A DNA stretch of 8,926 bases, from positions 97,139 through 106,064 of the forward strand of contig JADLKI010000004.1 of assembly GCA_015657395.1 (NCBI GenBank), in the 5' to 3' direction. Below, piece by piece: positions 5,974-8,926 of the stretch (positions are counted from its first letter, which is position 1; each line of letters begins with the position of its first letter). The stretch comes from Spirochaetales bacterium. Lineage in GTDB: Bacteria; Spirochaetota; Spirochaetia; Treponematales; Rectinemataceae. The position numbers were made by a program, and so were the translations under genes. The notes under the pieces are model-generated. The model ran no database searches and had not been told where the DNA came from. It saw only the letters and a program-made list of their open reading frames with translations.

Positions 5974-6870
5974 ATGATCGAAATTCGTGGACAGCTGCGC
6001 TGCGCGCTGCCTGAAAGTGTCCGGATTGAGGAAGGAGAGGGAGGACTCCCGCTCCTGCATGTGCGGAACAGCCATGCGGAGTGCTCGATCTATGTGCATG
6101 GGGCGCACGTGGTGAGTTTCAGGCCCCGTGGCGGGGCCGATCTGCTGTGGCTGAGCCCCCATGGCCTCTTCAGGGAAGGCTCGCCCATCCGGGGCGGAAT
6201 TCCGATCTGCTTTCCCTGGTTCGGCGCACGAAAAGGGAGGAACGACCTTCCTCTGCATGGGCTTGTCCGGACGGAGCCGTGGAATATCGAATCGGCGGAA
6301 ATTCTCGCCGACGGGCGGACAAGGATCGCTTTTTCTGTTGAAAACGGAGAGCCGCCCCCGGAGGCCTGGCCGCATCGTTTTAGACTGGAACTCTCTGTCA
6401 CTGTCGGAGAGGTGCTGGAGATGGCCCTCTCCGTTCAGAATCCCGAAAACCTGCCGATCCTATGTGAAGATGGGTTCCATACCTATTTCAGGGTGGAAGA
6501 CCCCGGACAGTGTGAAGTGACGGAATTGGACGGGATAGAATATATGGACAGGACAAAGGGCGACAGCCGGGCGGTGCAGGAGGGGCCCGCCCGCTTTGAA
6601 GGCGAGATGGTCCACGCCTTCATGCATGTTCCGCCGGTTCTGGAGCTTGTGGATGGTGATCGCAGGATACGCATTGAACAGGAAGGCATGTATTCTGCAG
6701 TACTGTGGAATCCGGGAGAGCGGGCCGGCGCCGCAAATCCTGAAATAAGGGATGCCTGGAAACAGTTCGTCTGTGTGGAGTCCACAAACTGCCTGGATTG
6801 CCGGCTTGAAATTCCCGCCCAGGGATATCACCGCAGCCTGCTGAGGTTGAGCTCCGCAGGGGCGTGCTGA
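5974..6870 (+). CDS. D-hexose-6-phosphate mutarotase-like aldose epimerase
   Basis: Member of the galactose-mutarotase-like superfamily, YeaD/hexose-6-phosphate mutarotase branch, which speeds interconversion of alpha and beta anomers in the cytoplasm. The 298-residue length is normal. Family motifs are IYVHGAHVVSF (39-49), PIRGGIPICFPWFG (71-84), LHGLVR (94-99), FHTYF (168-172), LWNPGE (244-249) and FVCVEST (265-271). By analogy with characterised relatives, His169 and Glu269 are the catalytic acid/base pair and Arg73 and Arg99 help hold the substrate phosphate or hydroxyls. The ATG at 5974 gives an N-terminus of typical length, though no good ribosome binding site precedes it. The Ldh-type gene follows after 12 bp, so the two form an operon diverging from the TRAP genes. 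The true sugar is unknown; an unphosphorylated sugar is possible. Confidence 0.91.
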   Translation: MIEIRGQLRCALPESVRIEEGEGGLPLLHVRNSHAECSIYVHGAHVVSFRPRGGADLLWLSPHGLFREGSPIRGGIPICFPWFGARKGRNDLPLHGLVRTEPWNIESAEILADGRTRIAFSVENGEPPPEAWPHRFRLELSVTVGEVLEMALSVQNPENLPILCEDGFHTYFRVEDPGQCEVTELDGIEYMDRTKGDSRAVQEGPARFEGEMVHAFMHVPPVLELVDGDRRIRIEQEGMYSAVLWNPGERAGAANPEIRDAWKQFVCVESTNCLDCRLEIPAQGYHRSLLRLSSAGAC

Positions 6871-6882
6871 AGGAGCTTTGAG

Positions 6883-7974
6883 ATGAGCCAAAAGATTAGG
6901 ATAGAGAGGTCGAAGCTCGAACGGTTCTGCGCGGCGGTCTTCATGAAGCTCGGTCTGCCTCCGGATGAAGCGCAGGATTCGGCCGAAATTCTGGTCGCCG
7001 CGGATGCGCGAGGCATCGAGAGCCATGGGGTGGGAAGGCTCTGGCGGTACAAGAACGGCCTTCAGCGCGGCATCATGGCCGGGGGCGTCCAGGCGACGGT
7101 GCTGCGCGAAACACCGCTTTCGCTCGTCCTCGATGCGAATGGTGCCATGGGCCTGAGTCTCAGCAAGCGGGCCATGACGCGCGTTATCGGAAAGGCGAAG
7201 ACCGGCGGTGCGGCTTTCTCCTCGGTGCGCAACTCCAATCACTTCGGCATTGCGGGGTATTACACGGAGATGGCGGCCAGGGAAGACATGATGGGAATCT
7301 GCATGACCAACACGGCCGCGCTCGGTGTCCCGACATTCGGGCGGAAGGCGATGTTCGGCACGAACCCCATCGCCTTTTCCATCCCCGCGCATGACGGAAG
7401 AAAGTTCACGCTCGACATGGCGACCACCGTCGTCACGAGGGGCAAGATTGAGGTCTACGACCGGGAGCAGAAGCCGTTGCCGTCGGGTTGGGCTGTCGAC
7501 ACCAGGGGCGTGGGCACTTCTGATGCGCACAGCCTCCTCGAAGACATGCTCTACCAGCGCGGCGGCGGCATTATGCCGCTGGGAGGGGAGGGCGAGCTCC
7601 TCAGCGGGTACAAGGGCTATGGCCTTGCGGAGGTCGTCGATATCATGACGGCAGTCTTAAGCGGCGGTGTGTTCGGTCAGTCAGTGATAGACAGCCAGGC
7701 GACATCGGCGCGCGTCTGCCACTTTTTCGCCGCGATCCGCCTCGATCTGTTCCGCGATCCCGAAGACATAAAGTCCGACATGGACCGCCTTTTAAGCGAG
7801 CTCGAAAACGCCGAACCCGCGGAAGGATGCGAACGAGTCTACTATGCGGGCCTCAAAGAGCACGAGGCCGAATCCGAGAGCGCGCTCGGCGGCGTGTCGC
7901 TCAGCGAAAAAGTTGCCGCCCAGCTCAGACAGATCGGGGAAGAACTGGGAGTGCCCGTCCCCATCGCGCCCTGA
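6883..7974 (+). CDS. Ldh family (malate/L-lactate/2-hydroxyacid type) NAD(P)H oxidoreductase
   Basis: Cytoplasmic dehydrogenase of the Ldh_2 family, distinct from classical Rossmann lactate dehydrogenases. Members include malate dehydrogenase, sulfolactate dehydrogenase, ureidoglycolate dehydrogenase and 2,3-diketo-L-gulonate reductase. The 363-residue length is normal. Motifs are DARGIESHGVGRL (41-53) with the catalytic His48, VRNSNHFGIAGYY (115-127) with His120, TNTAALGVPTFG (142-153), GTNPIAFSIP (159-168), LDMATT (177-182), LPSGWAVD (199-206) and GYKGYGLAEVVDI (242-254) in the cofactor region. The ATG at 6883 follows AGGAG (6871-6875) with a 7-nt gap, 12 bp after the mutarotase stop. Next to a carboxylate TRAP system it most likely oxidises a 2-hydroxy acid or reduces a 2-keto acid, as the diketogulonate reductase encoded beside a TRAP system in enteric bacteria does. 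The exact substrate cannot be assigned. Confidence 0.93.
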   Translation: MSQKIRIERSKLERFCAAVFMKLGLPPDEAQDSAEILVAADARGIESHGVGRLWRYKNGLQRGIMAGGVQATVLRETPLSLVLDANGAMGLSLSKRAMTRVIGKAKTGGAAFSSVRNSNHFGIAGYYTEMAAREDMMGICMTNTAALGVPTFGRKAMFGTNPIAFSIPAHDGRKFTLDMATTVVTRGKIEVYDREQKPLPSGWAVDTRGVGTSDAHSLLEDMLYQRGGGIMPLGGEGELLSGYKGYGLAEVVDIMTAVLSGGVFGQSVIDSQATSARVCHFFAAIRLDLFRDPEDIKSDMDRLLSELENAEPAEGCERVYYAGLKEHEAESESALGGVSLSEKVAAQLRQIGEELGVPVPIAP

Positions 7975-7999
7975 GCGGAGGGCTTTAGATCGCGCCCTG
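7963..7999. repeat. 11-bp direct repeat spanning the convergent gene ends
   Basis: ATCGCGCCCTG occurs at 7963-7973 and again, identical and in the same orientation, at 7989-7999. The first copy encodes the last codons of the Ldh-type gene and the second is antisense to the last codons of the flavoprotein gene. Chance is possible in GC-rich DNA. Confidence 0.6.
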
Positions 8000-8926
8000 C
8001 GCAATTTCTTTCTGTATATTGAAATACTCTTTGGTGTCGCCGATGAGAATTGCGCCCTTCAGTGTGCCATTTTCGTAGAAGAGCTTTTTGAAGGAGGCGC
8101 CGTCGCGCCGGGATTCCGCCCGGGCCTGCGGGCCCGCCGTGATATCGCCCACGGAGGCCATGTCGATGTCTGCCACTTTGAGCTTGGTGGTCATGAGGCT
8201 GCCGCGGTATGCCACTTTCTGCCCGGCGATCGCCTTTCCGGCAAGCTCTCCCTGCTCTTTTGCGGCAGGCCAGATGCCGTATATTTTGCCCTCGAACTCG
8301 GCGCAGTCGCCTGCAGCGTAGATGTTGGGGATACTGGTCCGGAGATGAGCGTCTACGAGAATCCCGCGCCCCACCTCGATCTGCGAATTCTTCAGGAATG
8401 AGATATTCGGCCGTATGCCGGCCGAAATGACCACCATGTCCGAGCTCAGCACAGCGCCGTCTTTGAACAGAATCTTCACTCGCCCGGAGTCGTTCGAAAG
8501 GGAAGCGGTCTGTTTTGCGAGCAGGAAGCGCAACCCTTTGTGCGCGAGCATGTCCTGCAGAATGCGCGCCGATTCATCGTCCAGCTGTCTGGGCAGAAGC
8601 CTGTCGAAGACCTCGATGACCGTCGGCTCCAGCCCCCGCTCAGCCAGCGCATATGCCGTCTCGATGCCCAAAAGTCCGCCGCCGATTATCGCCGAGCTGC
8701 GGGATCGTGCGGCCGCGGCTGCAATGGAGTCCGCATCCTCTTTTGTGCGCAGAGTGAACACGCGCTCAAGCTGAGAGCCATAGAAAGAGGGCAGGGCAGC
8801 CGATGCCCCCGAGGCTATCAATAGACAATCATAGTTCAGAAGGCCAAACGAGCCTGTCACTTCGCAGCGCGCGGGATCGACGGAATCCACGCGCGCGCCA
8901 CGCAGGAGCGCTATGCCGTTTTTTCT
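7985..8926 (-). CDS. NAD(P)H/FAD-dependent oxidoreductase, rubredoxin/nitrite-reductase type (partial, N-terminus outside the window)
   Basis: C-terminal 313 residues of a pyridine-nucleotide-disulfide-fold flavoprotein; the frame stays open to the right edge, so the true start and the first FAD glycine motif lie beyond it. The visible part begins RKNGIALLRGARVDSVDP, usual for this fold at about residue 80-90. An internal GTG at 8890 falls inside this conserved stretch and is not the real start. Next come LLIASGA, the NAD(P)H motif IIGGGLLGIE (visible residues 80-89) followed by an acidic VIEV (favouring NADH), and the second FAD motif NIYAAGDCAEFEG. The C-terminal domain (WPAAKEQGELAGKAIAG, then TTKLKVADID) resembles NADH-rubredoxin reductases and the NirB N-terminal module. 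It has no redox-active Cys pair. It probably passes electrons from NADH to rubredoxin or a similar acceptor. It converges on the Ldh-type gene with a 10-bp gap and no obvious terminator. Confidence 0.91.
   Translation of the reverse strand, partial: RKNGIALLRGARVDSVDPARCEVTGSFGLLNYDCLLIASGASAALPSFYGSQLERVFTLRTKEDADSIAAAAARSRSSAIIGGGLLGIETAYALAERGLEPTVIEVFDRLLPRQLDDESARILQDMLAHKGLRFLLAKQTASLSNDSGRVKILFKDGAVLSSDMVVISAGIRPNISFLKNSQIEVGRGILVDAHLRTSIPNIYAAGDCAEFEGKIYGIWPAAKEQGELAGKAIAGQKVAYRGSLMTTKLKVADIDMASVGDITAGPQARAESRRDGASFKKLFYENGTLKGAILIGDTKEYFNIQKEIAQGAI

Noticed and set aside
6460..7530. A 356-codon minus-strand frame antisense to the mutarotase and Ldh genes.
   Set aside because: It spans the junction of two well-supported genes on the other strand and shows no family motifs; it is a GC-driven shadow frame.
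8890..8890. GTG at 8890 as the start of the flavoprotein gene.
   Set aside because: The same frame continues open to the window edge with residues typical of the family, so this codon is internal and the gene is cut by the window.

Overview
The window holds eight complete protein-coding genes and one that runs off the right edge. No RNA genes, insertion sequences, phage genes or CRISPR arrays are visible. GC content is mostly about 50-63% by hand counts. The gene content (TRAP carboxylate transporter, NADH-type dehydrogenases, a rubredoxin/nitrite-reductase-type flavoprotein, a MATE pump) suits a heterotrophic, probably anaerobic or facultative bacterium. The overall feel of the proteins fits Spirochaetota or Bacillota, but no marker gene is present, so this placement is only an impression.

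Layout, left to right. (1) A MATE-family multidrug/Na+ antiporter on the minus strand (62-1447). (2) A 161-bp divergent promoter region (1448-1608) with two palindromes. (3) A GntR/FadR-type regulator with an FCD ligand domain on the plus strand (1609-2301). (4) Converging on it, a minus-strand operon read from right to left: TRAP solute-binding protein (4902-5900), TRAP small permease (4354-4824), TRAP large permease (3078-4352) and a short-chain dehydrogenase (2322-3062). A strong GC hairpin separates the binding-protein gene from the permease genes. (5) A compact divergent promoter region (5901-5973) in which two opposed promoters share one palindrome. (6) A plus-strand pair: a hexose-6-phosphate-mutarotase-like epimerase (5974-6870) and an Ldh/malate-type 2-hydroxyacid dehydrogenase (6883-7974). 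(7) Converging on that pair, the C-terminal part of an NAD(P)H/FAD oxidoreductase on the minus strand (7985 to the window end).

Working model (inference): the TRAP system imports a carboxylate such as a sugar acid or hydroxy acid. The SDR encoded behind it and the Ldh-type enzyme across the divergent promoter interconvert the imported compound's hydroxyl and keto forms. The GntR/FCD protein senses a carboxylate ligand and controls its own gene and probably the TRAP operon. This is a fairly typical carboxylate catabolic neighbourhood. I found no clear evidence of an undescribed molecular system; the most interesting details are in the regulatory DNA and in the unidentified substrate.
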